Source: Lysobacteraceae bacterium PS02065
GTDB taxonomy: Bacteria > Pseudomonadota > Gammaproteobacteria > Xanthomonadales > Rhodanobacteraceae
Direction: 5' to 3'
DNA: 64,000 nucleotides
Assembly: GCA_029959555.1 (NCBI GenBank)
Contig: JASCPI010000001.1
Coordinates: 144,708 to 208,707, forward strand
Translations under genes and position numbers: made by a program
Notes under the pieces: generated by a model
What the model was told of the DNA's origin: nothing
The model's input: the letters and a program-made list of their open reading frames with translations, nothing else
Database searches by the model: none
In this document: positions 42,350 through 56,432 of the stretch, one piece after another
Layout of the letters: every line of letters begins with the position of its first letter
Position numbering within the stretch: position 1 is the stretch's first letter

Positions 42350-42943
42350 TCAGCGCAGCGCCGCCTTGAGCGCCTTGCGGATGATGTCCTCGGCCGTGTC
42401 GCCGGCCGCGTGCGCGTCCTTGACGAGGCGCGTGACCTCGGCGGGCTTGTAGCCGAGCGACTGCAGCGCGACGCTGGCCTCGGCGACCGGATCCTTCGGC
42501 ACCTCGCCGAAGGCGGTCATCGGCGCGCCGCCCGAGCCGAAGCCGTCGACGCGGTCGCGCAGCTCCAGCACCATGCGCTCGGCGGTCTTCTTGCCGATGC
42601 CCGGGATGCGCGTCAGCGCGGCGTGGTCGCCGGTCTGCACGAAGCGCGCGAAGTCGTCGACGGATACGCCCGACAGCACCGCGAGCGCGATCTTCGCGCC
42701 GATGCCGCTGACCTTCTGCACGCCACGGAACAGGCTGCGCTCGGCCTCGCGCAGGAAGCCGTACAACGCGACGGCATCCTCCTTGACCGCGTAATGCGTG
42801 ACCAGCGTGACCTCGCGGCCGACGTCGGGCAGGTCGTAGAACGTCGACATCGGCACCTCGAGCTCGTAGCCGACGCCGTTGACGTCGACGAGCAGCCACG
42901 GCGGCTGCTTGGTCACGAGGATGCCCTTGAGCCGGCCGATCAT
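42350..42943 (-). CDS. ruvA: Holliday junction-binding protein RuvA
   Basis: 197 aa: OB-fold domain ([20 protein letters not shown]), two helix-hairpin-helix motifs ([33 protein letters not shown]) and domain III at the C-terminus that contacts RuvB. ATG overlaps the ruvC stop (ATGA). Confidence 0.98.
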   Translation of the reverse strand: MIGRLKGILVTKQPPWLLVDVNGVGYELEVPMSTFYDLPDVGREVTLVTHYAVKEDAVALYGFLREAERSLFRGVQKVSGIGAKIALAVLSGVSVDDFARFVQTGDHAALTRIPGIGKKTAERMVLELRDRVDGFGSGGAPMTAFGEVPKDPVAEASVALQSLGYKPAEVTRLVKDAHAAGDTAEDIIRKALKAALR

Positions 42944-43509
42944 CGGCGGCGCCTCCACGAGGCGCGCGCGAGGCCGACGCCGAGCAGGCTCGCACGCGTG
43001 TTCGCATGCGTGACCGCGATCGCGAGCGCGTCGGCGGCGTCCGCCTGCAACGGCCCCTGCAGGCCGAGCAGCACGCCGATCATGTGCTGCACCTGGGTCT
43101 TGTCGGCCGCGCCGCCACCGACGACCGCCTTCTTGACCTCGCTCGGCGCGTATTCGGTGAGCACGAGGCCCATGCTGACCGCGGCGCAGATCGCCGCGCC
43201 GCGCGCCTGGCCGAGCTTGAGCGCCGAATCGGCGTTGCGCGCCATGAAAATGCTCTCGATCGCGACCTCGGTCGGCGCGTGCTCCTCGATGAGCGCGCGC
43301 ACGTCGTCGAAGATCTGCTTGAGACGCAGGTGGAACGTGTCGTTGCCGAGCAGGCGGATCGCGCTGTGGTGCACGTGCGTGGTGCGCCCGTCGGGACCGA
43401 CGTCGATGATGCCGATGCCGGTGCGCTGGCTGCCCGGATCGATGCCGAGGATGCGTACGGGCGACGCGTTCGTGGGCGACACGGCCCGCGTGGCGAGCAG
43501 CCTCGTCAT
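42940..43509 (-). CDS. ruvC: Holliday junction resolvase RuvC
   Basis: Endonuclease of 189 aa. Catalytic acidic residues: Asp24 in [12 protein letters not shown], Glu in [11 protein letters not shown], and the Asp pair in [14 protein letters not shown]. The N-terminus is about 17 residues longer than usual; I see no better start between ATG 43509 and the first strand, and no strong ribosome site. 43510-43678 contains no gene. Confidence 0.96.
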   Translation of the reverse strand: MTRLLATRAVSPTNASPVRILGIDPGSQRTGIGIIDVGPDGRTTHVHHSAIRLLGNDTFHLRLKQIFDDVRALIEEHAPTEVAIESIFMARNADSALKLGQARGAAICAAVSMGLVLTEYAPSEVKKAVVGGGAADKTQVQHMIGVLLGLQGPLQADAADALAIAVTHANTRASLLGVGLARASWRRRR

Positions 43510-43678
43510 CGCGCGGCATCCCGCGTGGCGAGGCGACACGATCGCGCACGCACCGCGCCTGCCGCTGCCCTGACGACATCCCGCCGATCGTTCATGCCTG
43601 CCCACCGGAAGCCCGGCGCGCAGTATACGACCGCGCCGGGGCGGCCCGTGATGCTCGCATCGTCGGATGGCACGGTGT

Positions 43679-44305
43679 TCATGCCGCGGGCGGGAAGCGT
43701 CCGGCACGCAGGAACGAGGCCGTCAGCGCGGCGACCTCGTCGGAGAACACGAGGCCCGAATGCGTCGAGGCCACGATGCGGTGATCGGTCGCACCCGGCA
43801 ACTGCGTTTCCTCGACGCTGACCGTGCCGTCGTTCGGACCGTCGAAACGGCCGAAGAAGCGGCCGAGGCCGAGCGGCGTGCGCCCGGCGACGATGCCGAG
43901 CTCGCGCGCAGCGTCCCAGCGCTCGAAACCGCGCGTGAGGATCGGCGCGCTGCGGCCCATGACCCAGCGCGCGGCCGGCACCTTGCCGACGCCACGCGCC
44001 GCCGCGCTGCCGCGCAACGGGGCGCCGAGGCAGACGACGCGTCCAGGCGGAAGATCGCCACGACGCAGCAACGTCTCGACCGCGAGCATGCCGCCGAGGC
44101 TGTGGCCGACGAGGTGCACGGGGCCGTCGACCGCACGCATGCGCGCAGCGAGACGATCGACGGCGAGATCGAAATCGCCGCTCACGCTCGCGTAGTCGAA
44201 CGATTCCAGCGACGCGAAACCGGCCGCGCGCAGGCGCCGTGCGAACGGCGCCATCGTGAAGCCGCGCATCCAGATGCCGTGCAGCAGGACGACGTGGTCG
44301 TTCAC
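43679..44305 (-). CDS. Small alpha/beta hydrolase (lipase-like)
   Basis: 208 aa. [11 protein letters not shown] (oxyanion hole), nucleophile elbow [10 protein letters not shown], an acidic residue in [12 protein letters not shown] and His in [10 protein letters not shown] complete a lipase-type triad. No signal peptide. Similar to small cytoplasmic lipase-like hydrolases often found beside housekeeping genes. GTG at 44305 lies 22 bp after aspS, so it is probably co-transcribed. Substrate unknown. Confidence 0.85.
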   Translation of the reverse strand: MNDHVVLLHGIWMRGFTMAPFARRLRAAGFASLESFDYASVSGDFDLAVDRLAARMRAVDGPVHLVGHSLGGMLAVETLLRRGDLPPGRVVCLGAPLRGSAAARGVGKVPAARWVMGRSAPILTRGFERWDAARELGIVAGRTPLGLGRFFGRFDGPNDGTVSVEETQLPGATDHRIVASTHSGLVFSDEVAALTASFLRAGRFPPAA

Positions 44306-44327
44306 GCGCGGGGTCCGTCGCTCCGGA

Positions 44328-46097
<1,770 letters not shown>

Positions 46098-46162
46098 GGG
46101 GAACGGTGGCTCCGGGGAAAGGCGCGGAATGCTATAGCCGATGTTGCGACACCGCAAACGAG

Positions 46163-46186
46163 AACGCCCGCCTTGCGGCGGGCGTT
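46163..46186 (-). terminator. Intrinsic terminator after DUF3011 gene
   Basis: AACGCCCGCC-TTGC-GGCGGGCGTT, perfect 10-bp stem 29 bp beyond the DUF3011 stop, with a short T-rich tail on the minus strand. Confidence 0.7.
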
Positions 46187-46214
46187 CCCTGCGTCATCGG
46201 TGCGTGGCGCGGAC

Positions 46215-46763
46215 TCAGCGCCAGCGACGGCCCACCGAGAAGAACGCGGCACAGCCGCGGTCGACCCATACGCCGGCGCGGTTGTAGCCCCACGTGCGGC
46301 CCTCGATGCACGCCGTGTCGGACAACTGGCGCTCGATGCGCACGCGACCGGCCGGGCCGATGTCGACCTGGCAGAAGCGGTAGCGGAAGTCGCTGCTCGA
46401 GCACGACAGGCGGATCTCGCGATCCCAGTCCGGACCGGGCGCCCAGCCGCCCGGACCACCCGGCCCCGGACGACCGCCACCACGACCGGCCTCGACGAAC
46501 ACGCCGGCGCAGCCGCGGTCCACCCACAGGCCACGGCGATCGATGCCCCAGGTCTGGCCACGCACGCAGCGCGCGCTCGACGTCTGGCGGGCCAGGTCGG
46601 CCTCGCGCCACGACACGTCGCAACGGGTCAGGCGGTAGTCACGGCTGTTGCACTCGACGCGGTCCGGGCCGTAGCCACCGCGCGGCGGCTGCGCCTCGGC
46701 CTGCTGCGGCATCGCCGCGAATGCACCGGCCACGACCAGTCCCAAAGCTGCCCAAGTCTTCAT
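46215..46763 (-). CDS. Exported DUF3011 protein
   Basis: 182 aa with signal peptide (ALGLVVAGAFAAMPQQAEAQ). Two DUF3011 repeats: VECNSRDYRLTRCDV...CVRGQTWGIDRRGLWVDRGCAGVF and LSCSSSDFRYRFCQV...CIEGRTWGYNRAGVWVDRGCAAFF. Each has conserved cysteines likely to form disulfides. A Gly/Pro-rich linker joins them. Family common in this order; function unknown. Confidence 0.9.
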   Translation of the reverse strand: MKTWAALGLVVAGAFAAMPQQAEAQPPRGGYGPDRVECNSRDYRLTRCDVSWREADLARQTSSARCVRGQTWGIDRRGLWVDRGCAGVFVEAGRGGGRPGPGGPGGWAPGPDWDREIRLSCSSSDFRYRFCQVDIGPAGRVRIERQLSDTACIEGRTWGYNRAGVWVDRGCAAFFSVGRRWR

Positions 46764-46833
46764 CGCGTCCCCACTCCTTCGATTGTTCGTGAACAGAAGT
46801 AGTGTAGGCAGACGAAACCTGAACAGCTGCGTA

Positions 46834-47157
46834 TCAGGATGCGGGCGTGTCGCTCTTCGGCGCGGGCTTGGCAGGCTCGCTCTTGGGCGACTCCTTCGGC
46901 GCGTCGCCACCCGACGAGGTCGCGGACGACGATCCGCCCTCTTCCTTGCTCGTGAGGTTGCGCTTCTTGTCGCCGTCCTTCTTGAAATCGGTCTCGTACC
47001 AGCCCGAGCCGGACAGACGGAACGCCGGTGCGGTCAGGCAGCGCTTCACGCCGGTGCCGCCGCACTCGGGACAGTCGGTCGGATCGGGATCGGACAGCTT
47101 CTGCAAGCGCTCGAAGCGGTGGCCACAGGCGGGGCATTCGAATTCGTAGATCGGCAT
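46834..47157 (-). CDS. FmdB-family zinc-ribbon protein
   Basis: 107 aa. N-terminal MPIYEFECPACGHRFERLQK and TDCPECGG give two CXXC knuckles; the rest is a charged Ser/Lys/Pro tail. Putative regulatory family; precise function unknown. Conserved next to aspS in this bacterial order. Confidence 0.93.
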   Translation of the reverse strand: MPIYEFECPACGHRFERLQKLSDPDPTDCPECGGTGVKRCLTAPAFRLSGSGWYETDFKKDGDKKRNLTSKEEGGSSSATSSGGDAPKESPKSEPAKPAPKSDTPAS

Positions 47158-47302
47158 GGCGTGTCCGTGCGTTCGCGTGTTCGGTTCGTCGGGGCGGCGC
47201 GCGACATGGTGGCACGGCGCGCGCTTTCAATCGGGGGCGGCGAGCATGACGCGTCGCAACATTCCGTGCTAGGGTAAAAACCCACCTACGAAAGACGGAC
47301 CG

Positions 47303-48532
47303 ATGCTGGCGTTGATCGCCCCATTGTCCGCGCTGCTCGGCGGCGTGGCGTTACTTCTTCTCGGCAGCGGGCTGTTCGGCACGCTGCTCGCGGTACGCGG
47401 AGGCCTCGAGGGCTTCAGCGCGCAGACGATCGGCCTGATCTCGTCGGCTTACTTCGTCGGCTTCTTCGGCGGCACCCTGTTCGCGCCCGCGCTGATCCGC
47501 CGCATCGGCCACATCCGTGCTTTCGCGTTCGCAGCCGGCGCCACCGGTGCACTCGTGCTGCTGCACGCGATCCTCGTCGATCCGCTCGCCTGGGTCGTGC
47601 TGCGCATCGGTGTCGGCGCGATGCTGGTCGTGCTCTACACCGTGATCGAGAGCTGGCTCAACGCGGCCGCGCCGGCCGAACGCCGCGCGCAGGTGTTCGC
47701 GACCTACATGCTGGTCAACCTCGGTGCGCTCGCGGTCGGCCAGCAGTTCCTGCGCCTCGCCGATGCCGGCGGCTTCGTGCTGTTCGCGGTGGTCGCGATG
47801 CTGGTCTCGCTCGCGGTCATGCCGGTCACATGGACACGCCTCGGCCAGCCCGCGCAACCCACGGCGACGCGACTCGGCGTGCGCGACCTCGCGCGCATCG
47901 CACCGTCGGCGATCGCCGGCACGCTCGCCTCGGGTTTCGCGCTCGGCGCGTTCTGGGGCCTCGGCCCGGTCTACGCGGCGCGCATCGGCCTCGACGACGG
48001 CGGCGTCGCCACGTTCATGAGCTGGACCATCGTCGGCGGCGCCGCGCTGCAGTTGCCGCTCGGCCGCCTGTCCGACCGCATGGACCGCCGCAGCGTGCTC
48101 GCCGCGAGCGGCGCGGGCGCCGCGCTCGCCGCGCTGCTCGTGCTCGCGCTCGGCGACGGCACCGCGATGCTCGTGGCGATGTTCGCGTTCGGCGGCCTGT
48201 CGTTCGCGGTGTATCCGCTCGCGGTCGCCCATCTCATCGACCGCATCCCCGTCGACCGCGTACTCGCCGGCAGCAGCAGCCTGCTGCTCGTGCACGGCGT
48301 CGCCTCGGCGATCGGCCCGCTGCTCGCGGGTTTCCTCATGACGCGCAGCGGCGCACCCGGTGCGCTGCTCGTGTACTCGGGCGTGGTGTTCGGCCTCATG
48401 GCCGCCTACGTCTGGCAGCGCCGCGCGCGCCGCGACGAGGCCGCGCACGACGCGAACTTCCTGCCGATGCTGCGCACGACGCCGCAGGCACTCGAACTCA
48501 TGCCCGCCGCGCGCGACGCGCGCGAGCCCTGA
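47303..48532 (+). CDS. MFS transporter, YcaD-like
   Basis: 409 aa, about twelve TM helices. LLGSGLFGTLLAVRGGLEGFS at the N-terminus and VGAMLVVLYTVIESWLNAAAP, the YcaD/CynX-like ESWLN signature, in TM4-5. Divergent from the FmdB gene. Substrate unknown. Confidence 0.88.
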   Translation: MLALIAPLSALLGGVALLLLGSGLFGTLLAVRGGLEGFSAQTIGLISSAYFVGFFGGTLFAPALIRRIGHIRAFAFAAGATGALVLLHAILVDPLAWVVLRIGVGAMLVVLYTVIESWLNAAAPAERRAQVFATYMLVNLGALAVGQQFLRLADAGGFVLFAVVAMLVSLAVMPVTWTRLGQPAQPTATRLGVRDLARIAPSAIAGTLASGFALGAFWGLGPVYAARIGLDDGGVATFMSWTIVGGAALQLPLGRLSDRMDRRSVLAASGAGAALAALLVLALGDGTAMLVAMFAFGGLSFAVYPLAVAHLIDRIPVDRVLAGSSSLLLVHGVASAIGPLLAGFLMTRSGAPGALLVYSGVVFGLMAAYVWQRRARRDEAAHDANFLPMLRTTPQALELMPAARDAREP

Positions 48533-48624
48533 CCGCCCGGCATGGTCGCCACGGCCCGCCCGGGGAAGGCGGGGCCGTCGCTCGTCTTCGTTTTCCCTTC
48601 CGTTCCATCCTGCAAGGAGCCGTC

Positions 48625-50952
48625 TTGGCCATCGATCTCCATTCCGACACCCTCACCCCAGCCCTTTCCTCCTCGTCGCGCAAGCGCCTCGTGCTCGCCA
48701 CGGATCTCGACGGCACGTTCCTCGCCGGCGACGCCGCGCAACGCACCCAGCTCTACCAGACGCTCGCGCGCCGCGACGACGTCACCCTCGTCTACGTGAC
48801 CGGCCGCGGCCTCGAGGCGGTGTTGCCGCTGCTCGCCGATCCGATCCTGCCGCGCCCGCGCTACATCGTCTGCGACGTCGGTGCGACCGTCGTCGACGGC
48901 ACCACGCTGCAGACGGTGCAGCCGTTGCAGGCCTCGATAGAGGCACTGTGGCCGGGAGAGCACGCCGTCGCGCGCGCCGTCACCGGCATTTGCGGTCTCG
49001 AACGCCAGGACGTGCCGCAACAGCGGCGCTGCTCGTACTTCTGCGACGAGGCCGCGATCGGCCAGGACCTCCGCGACGCCGTCGCGGGCATCGACTGCGA
49101 CCTGCTGTTCTCGGCCGGCCGCTACCTCGACGTGCTGCCCAAGGGCGTGGACAAGGGGCGCACGCTGCGCGCCCTCGTGCAGCACCTCGGCGTCGATCCC
49201 GCGCACGTCCTCGTCGCCGGCGACACGCTCAACGACCTGTCCATGTACCGCGAAGGCTTCCGCGGTGTCTGCGTCGGCGATTCGGAACCCGCGCTGCTCG
49301 CGGCGACGCACGGCCAGCCGCACGTGCTGCATGCCGATGCGACCGGCTGCGGCGGCATCCTCGAGGCGATCGCGCATTTCGGCATGCTCGATGCTGGGAC
49401 ATTCATGCCCCAGCCGAGCGATGCACCGGCCGGCCGTGCCGATCTCGTCATCGTCTACCACCGCCTGCCGTACGAGGAGGTGCTCGCGAACGGCCGCATC
49501 GAGCGCCGCCCGCACCGCTCGCCGAACGGCATCATCCCGACCCTGCTGTCGTTCTTCGGCGACGGCCGCGAAGGCTCGTGGATCGCATGGACAGGCCAGT
49601 CGACCGCGCATCCCGACTATCGCGTGCACGCGGCTGTCGACCTCGAGCGCTACCCGAACCTGCGTACGGCGCTCGTGCCGCTCACGCCCGACGACATCGA
49701 CGTGTTCTACCGGCGCTTCTCGAAGGAGGCCTTCTGGCCGCTGCTGCACACGTTCTGGGAGCGCGCGCAGTTCCGCGACGACCACTGGCAGGTGTTCCTG
49801 CGCGTGAACCGTGCGTTCGCCGAAGCCGCCGCGCGCGAGGCTGCACCCGGTGCGACCGTGTGGATCCACGACTACAACCTGTGGATGGTGCCGGCGTACC
49901 TGCGCGAGGCGCGCCCGGATGTGCGCATCGCATTCTTCCACCACACCCACTTCCCTTCCGCCGACGTATTCAACGTGGTGCCGTGGCGCCGCGAGATCGT
50001 CGCGAGCCTGCTGCAGTGCGACTACATCGGCTTCCACGTGCCGCGCCAGGTCGAGAACTTCGTCGACGTCGCGCGCGGCGCGCTGCCGGTCAAGGTGACG
50101 CGGCGCGAGAGCTGTGCGCCGCGCTTCCTGACTTATGGCTGCGCGGTCGGACTCGACCGCTACACGCGCGGCATCGAGGCCGGCGGACGCGAGGTGCGCC
50201 TCGGCGCACATCCGGTCGGGCTCGACGTCGCGCGCGTGCGCGACGTGCTCGCGCGCGACGACGTGAAGCAGCGCACCGGCGTGCTGCGTCGCTCGCTCGA
50301 GGGCCAGCACGTGATGCTGTCGGTCGAGCGCCTCGACTACACCAAGGGCACGCTCGAGAAGCTGCTCGCCTACGAGCGCCTGCTCGAGACCTCGCCGGAC
50401 CTGCACCGCGCGGTCACGCTCGTGTGCATCTGCGTGCCGGCGTCCGGCGGCATGGGTGTCTACGACGAACTGCAGACGCAGATCGAGCAGGTCGTCGGCC
50501 GCATCAAGGGGCGTTTCTCGCAGGTCGACTGGACGCCGCTGCAGTTCTTCTTCCGGCCGCTGCCGTTCGACGAACTGGCCGCGTGGTACGCGGTCGCCGA
50601 CACGATGTGGATCACGCCGCTGCGCGACGGCCTCAACCTCGTCGCCAAGGAGTACGTCGCCGTGCAAGGCCTCACCAGGGGACGCGGCGTGCTGCTGCTG
50701 TCGGAGTTCGCCGGCGTCGCCGCGGAGCTCAAGGGCGCCGTGCTGACCAATCCGCACGACATCAACGATCTCGTCGCGCAGGCCCGCCATGCGATCGGCA
50801 TGAACCGGCACGAGGCACGCAGCCGCATGCGCCAGATGTTCGACATCGTGCAGCACCGCGACATCGCCCGCTGGGGACGCGAGTTCCTCGCCGCCGTGCG
50901 TGGCGAACCCTCGGCGACCGCGACGCGCTTCACGCGTGGATCGACCTCGTGA
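48625..50952 (+). CDS. ggpPS: Bifunctional glucosylglycerol-phosphate synthase/phosphatase (GgpPS)
   Basis: 775 aa fusion for the compatible solute glucosylglycerol. Residues about 20-270 are an HAD phosphatase (LATDLDGTFLAG with Asp27/Asp29, DVLPKGVDKGRTL, LVAGDTLNDLSMY). Residues about 285-765 are a GT20 GgpS domain (TVWIHDYNLWMVPAYLRE, VERLDYTKGTLEKL, ITPLRDGLNLVAKEY). The same order is known from Stenotrophomonas rhizophila GgpPS. The best start is TTG at 48625 with AAGGAG just upstream; no ATG fits. Expected to be salt-induced. Confidence 0.9.
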   Translation: MAIDLHSDTLTPALSSSSRKRLVLATDLDGTFLAGDAAQRTQLYQTLARRDDVTLVYVTGRGLEAVLPLLADPILPRPRYIVCDVGATVVDGTTLQTVQPLQASIEALWPGEHAVARAVTGICGLERQDVPQQRRCSYFCDEAAIGQDLRDAVAGIDCDLLFSAGRYLDVLPKGVDKGRTLRALVQHLGVDPAHVLVAGDTLNDLSMYREGFRGVCVGDSEPALLAATHGQPHVLHADATGCGGILEAIAHFGMLDAGTFMPQPSDAPAGRADLVIVYHRLPYEEVLANGRIERRPHRSPNGIIPTLLSFFGDGREGSWIAWTGQSTAHPDYRVHAAVDLERYPNLRTALVPLTPDDIDVFYRRFSKEAFWPLLHTFWERAQFRDDHWQVFLRVNRAFAEAAAREAAPGATVWIHDYNLWMVPAYLREARPDVRIAFFHHTHFPSADVFNVVPWRREIVASLLQCDYIGFHVPRQVENFVDVARGALPVKVTRRESCAPRFLTYGCAVGLDRYTRGIEAGGREVRLGAHPVGLDVARVRDVLARDDVKQRTGVLRRSLEGQHVMLSVERLDYTKGTLEKLLAYERLLETSPDLHRAVTLVCICVPASGGMGVYDELQTQIEQVVGRIKGRFSQVDWTPLQFFFRPLPFDELAAWYAVADTMWITPLRDGLNLVAKEYVAVQGLTRGRGVLLLSEFAGVAAELKGAVLTNPHDINDLVAQARHAIGMNRHEARSRMRQMFDIVQHRDIARWGREFLAAVRGEPSATATRFTRGSTS

Positions 50953-51002
50953 AGCGCGCTCCGCCCCCCATCCGGCGCTGACCATCGGGAGCATCGAAGG
51001 CG

Positions 51003-51029
51003 GACACGGGAGAGTCGTGCTCCCGTGTC
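51003..51029. terminator. Bidirectional hairpin between ggpPS and clpB
   Basis: Perfect 10-bp stem GACACGGGAG / CTCCCGTGTC with a 7-base loop in the short convergent spacer. No T-run. Confidence 0.6.
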
Positions 51030-51035
51030 GCTCGC

Positions 51036-53618
<2,583 letters not shown>

Positions 53619-53670
53619 GGAGGAAAACCCTTCTGCAAAGAGAGCCGGAACGATCCGGCGGATGGCCCTC

Positions 53671-53699
53671 AAATGTGGGCGTGCCGGCGCGGTTCCAAG
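53671..53699 (-). promoter_or_regulatory. Heat-shock (sigma32-type) promoter of clpB
   Basis: On the minus strand: CTTGGAA, 13-bp spacer, CCCACATTT, against consensus CTTGAAA-N11-16-CCCCATNT. It lies about 55 bp upstream of the start codon. The rest of 53619-53822 shows no gene. Confidence 0.75.
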
Positions 53700-53822
53700 C
53701 GATCCGCAGGCATGCCGGGCGCCGTCGACAGCGGACGCGTTCCCCTGACCTTCATGCGGCGACCGCGATGCTCCGGATTCCGCCCCACGACTGGCCCGCA
53801 CCGAGGTTCGACGCGCCGCGCC

Positions 53823-54617
53823 ATGACCGACGCCACGACCGTTTCGCCACCGTTGCCTGCGCCGCCGTCGCTGCCCGCCCATGCAGCGCTGTTCCTCGAC
53901 CTCGACGGCACGCTGCTCGATTTCGCATTGCATCCGCAGGAGGTGATCGTCGCAGAGTCCCTGCGTCGCTCGCTCGCCCGCCTGCGCCACGCACTCGGCG
54001 GCGCGCTCGCGCTCGTGAGCGGCCGGCCCGTCGCCGAGATCGACAGCCTCATGGACTGGCACGGCGATGCCGCAGGGCTGCACGGCGCGCAATGGCGCGA
54101 GGACGGCGGTGAACTGCAGGCGCTTGCCATCGCGCCGGCCGCGCTCGACGAGGCACGTCGCGCGGCGCTCGCGTTCGTCGAGACCTTGCCGACCGGCGTC
54201 TTCATCGAGGACAAGACCGATGCGCTCGCCCTGCACTACCGCCTCGTGCCCGAGGCCGCCGCCGCGGTCGCACTCGCGGCCGACGACCTCCTGCGCATCG
54301 CGGGTTCAGGTTTTGCACTGCAGCATGGAAACCGCGTGATCGAGCTCAAACCGGCCGGCGTCGACAAGGGTGTCGCGATCGCACGCTTCATGTCCCGCGC
54401 ACCGTTCGAAGGCTGCACGCCGTGGATGCTCGGCGACGACCTCACCGACGAGCACGCGTTCCGGCATGTGAACGAACGCGGCGGCACGAGCGTGATCGTC
54501 GGTCCTCGCTGGCCGACCGATGCACGTCACGCATTGGCGACGCCGCAGGCCGTGCGCGACTGGCTCGCACTCGAGGCCGACCGGCTCGATCCCGCCCCGC
54601 ACGAGGAGAACCGATGA
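53823..54617 (+). CDS. otsB: Trehalose-6-phosphate phosphatase OtsB
   Basis: HAD enzyme of 264 aa that dephosphorylates trehalose-6-[16 protein letters not shown] (nucleophile motif), [19 protein letters not shown] and [12 protein letters not shown]. First of three coupled genes; stop overlaps the GH15 gene as ATGA. Confidence 0.96.
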   Translation: MTDATTVSPPLPAPPSLPAHAALFLDLDGTLLDFALHPQEVIVAESLRRSLARLRHALGGALALVSGRPVAEIDSLMDWHGDAAGLHGAQWREDGGELQALAIAPAALDEARRAALAFVETLPTGVFIEDKTDALALHYRLVPEAAAAVALAADDLLRIAGSGFALQHGNRVIELKPAGVDKGVAIARFMSRAPFEGCTPWMLGDDLTDEHAFRHVNERGGTSVIVGPRWPTDARHALATPQAVRDWLALEADRLDPAPHEENR

Positions 54618-56398
54618 CGTCACCGCCCGCTTCACTCGAACTCGGCCTGATCGGCAACGGCAGCTTCAGCGCACTGCTCGACGCGCGCGCCCGCATCGTG
54701 TGGTCGTGCCTGCCGACCTTCGACGGCGATCCGGTGTTCTGCGACCTGCTGTCGCCGACCACGCCCGATGCCGGCTTCTTCGAAGTCGCGCTCGAAGGCT
54801 TCACGGCGAGCCGCCAGCACTACCTCGACAATTCCGCGGTCCTCGTGACGCGCCTCGACGCCGCCGACGGCAGCTCGGTCGAAGTGTTCGACTTCGCACC
54901 ACGCTACAAGCGCCACGGCCGCATCTTCCATCCGATGGGCATGATCCGCCGCATCCGCCCGCTGTCCGGTGCGCCGCGCATCCGCCTGCGCCTGCGCCCG
55001 CTGGTCGGCTACGGCGCGCGCGTGCCCGAACGCACCGCCGGATCGAACCACGTGCGCTGGCTGCTCGACGACGTCGTGCTGCGCGCGACCACCGACGCGC
55101 CGCTGCCGATGCTGCTCGACGAGCTGCCGTTCCTGCTCGACCGCGAGATGCACGTCGTGCTCGGCCCAGACGAGACCCTGCCCGAAAGCCCTTCGCGCTA
55201 CGTGCGCGATGCGCTCGAATCCACGCTCGACTACTGGCACGAGTGGGTGCGTTACCTGTCCATCCCAGCCGAGTGGCAGGAGGCCGTGATCCGCGCCGCG
55301 ATCACGCTCAAGCTGTGCCAGCACGAAGGTACCGGCGCGATCGTGGCCGCGATGACGACGTCGATCCCCGAGGCGCCGCACACGGTGCGCAACTGGGATT
55401 ACCGCTTCTGCTGGCTGCGCGATGCCGCGTTCGTCGTGCGCGCACTCAACCGCCTCGGCGCGACGCGCAGCATGGAGGAATACCTGCGCTACCTGTTCAA
55501 CCTCGCCGCCGCCGACGGCGCACTCGCGCCGGTCTACGGCATCCGCTTCGAGCGCGAGCTGCACGAAGGCGAGGCCGCGCATCTCGACGGCTACCGCGGC
55601 ATGAAACCCGTGCGCATCGGCAACGACGCGTGGCGGCAGGTGCAGCACGACGTCTACGGCAGCGTCGTGCTCGCGGCGACGCAGCTGTTCTTCGACCGTC
55701 GCCTGGTCACACCCGGCGACGAGGCCGCGTTCCGTCGCCTCGAACCCTCGGGCGACGCGGCCTGGCGCCTGCACGACCAGCCCGATGCCGGCCTATGGGA
55801 GTTCCGCGGCCGCGCGTCCGTGCACACGTACTCGGCCGTCATGTGCTGGGCCGCCTGCGACCGTCTCGCGCGCATCGCCGCCCACCTCGGCCTCGACCAG
55901 CGCGAGACCCACTGGCGGCAACGCGCCAACGCGATGCGCGCCACGATCCTCGCGCGTGCCGTGCATGCCGACGGCCATTTCGTCGACGCGTTCGAGGGCG
56001 ACGGCCTCGACGCGAGCCTGCTGCTGCTCGCCGAGCTCGGCTTCGTCGAGGCGAACGATCCACGTTACGTGGCCACCGTCGAAGCGGTCGGACGCGGCCT
56101 CTCGCGCGGCCGCCATATGTTCCGCTACATCGCACCGGACGATTTCGGCGCTCCCGAGACGAGCTTCACGATCTGCAATTTCTGGTACGTCGACGCACTC
56201 GCCGCGATCGGCCGCAAGGAGCAGGCGCGCGAGCTGTTCGAGCATCTGCTCGCGCAACGCAACGCGCTCGGCCTGCTGTCGGAGGACATCGCACCCGAGA
56301 GCGGCGAGCTGTGGGGCAACTTCCCGCAGACCTATTCGATGGTCGGCCTGATCAACTCGGCGATGCGTCTGTCACGCAGCTGGGAAGACCTTTCATGA
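54614..56398 (+). CDS. GH15 glycoside hydrolase (glucoamylase-like, possible trehalase)
   Basis: 594 aa. N-terminal beta-sandwich (ELGLIGNGSFSALLDARARIVWSCLPTFDGDPVF), then an (alpha/alpha)6 barrel with WDYRFCWLRDAAFVVRAL, GYRGMKPVRIGNDA and FTICNFWYVDALA. Catalytic acids expected in the WDYR...RD region and near EDIAPESGELWGNFPQ. Mycobacterial GH15 members are trehalases, and its place between otsB and otsA makes trehalose a likely substrate; maltooligosaccharides remain possible. Starts within the otsB stop codon (ATGA). Confidence 0.9.
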   Translation: MTSPPASLELGLIGNGSFSALLDARARIVWSCLPTFDGDPVFCDLLSPTTPDAGFFEVALEGFTASRQHYLDNSAVLVTRLDAADGSSVEVFDFAPRYKRHGRIFHPMGMIRRIRPLSGAPRIRLRLRPLVGYGARVPERTAGSNHVRWLLDDVVLRATTDAPLPMLLDELPFLLDREMHVVLGPDETLPESPSRYVRDALESTLDYWHEWVRYLSIPAEWQEAVIRAAITLKLCQHEGTGAIVAAMTTSIPEAPHTVRNWDYRFCWLRDAAFVVRALNRLGATRSMEEYLRYLFNLAAADGALAPVYGIRFERELHEGEAAHLDGYRGMKPVRIGNDAWRQVQHDVYGSVVLAATQLFFDRRLVTPGDEAAFRRLEPSGDAAWRLHDQPDAGLWEFRGRASVHTYSAVMCWAACDRLARIAAHLGLDQRETHWRQRANAMRATILARAVHADGHFVDAFEGDGLDASLLLLAELGFVEANDPRYVATVEAVGRGLSRGRHMFRYIAPDDFGAPETSFTICNFWYVDALAAIGRKEQARELFEHLLAQRNALGLLSEDIAPESGELWGNFPQTYSMVGLINSAMRLSRSWEDLS

Positions 56399-56432
56399 TC
56401 GCGCTCCGGGCGTCACGGACGGAGCCCGGCGC

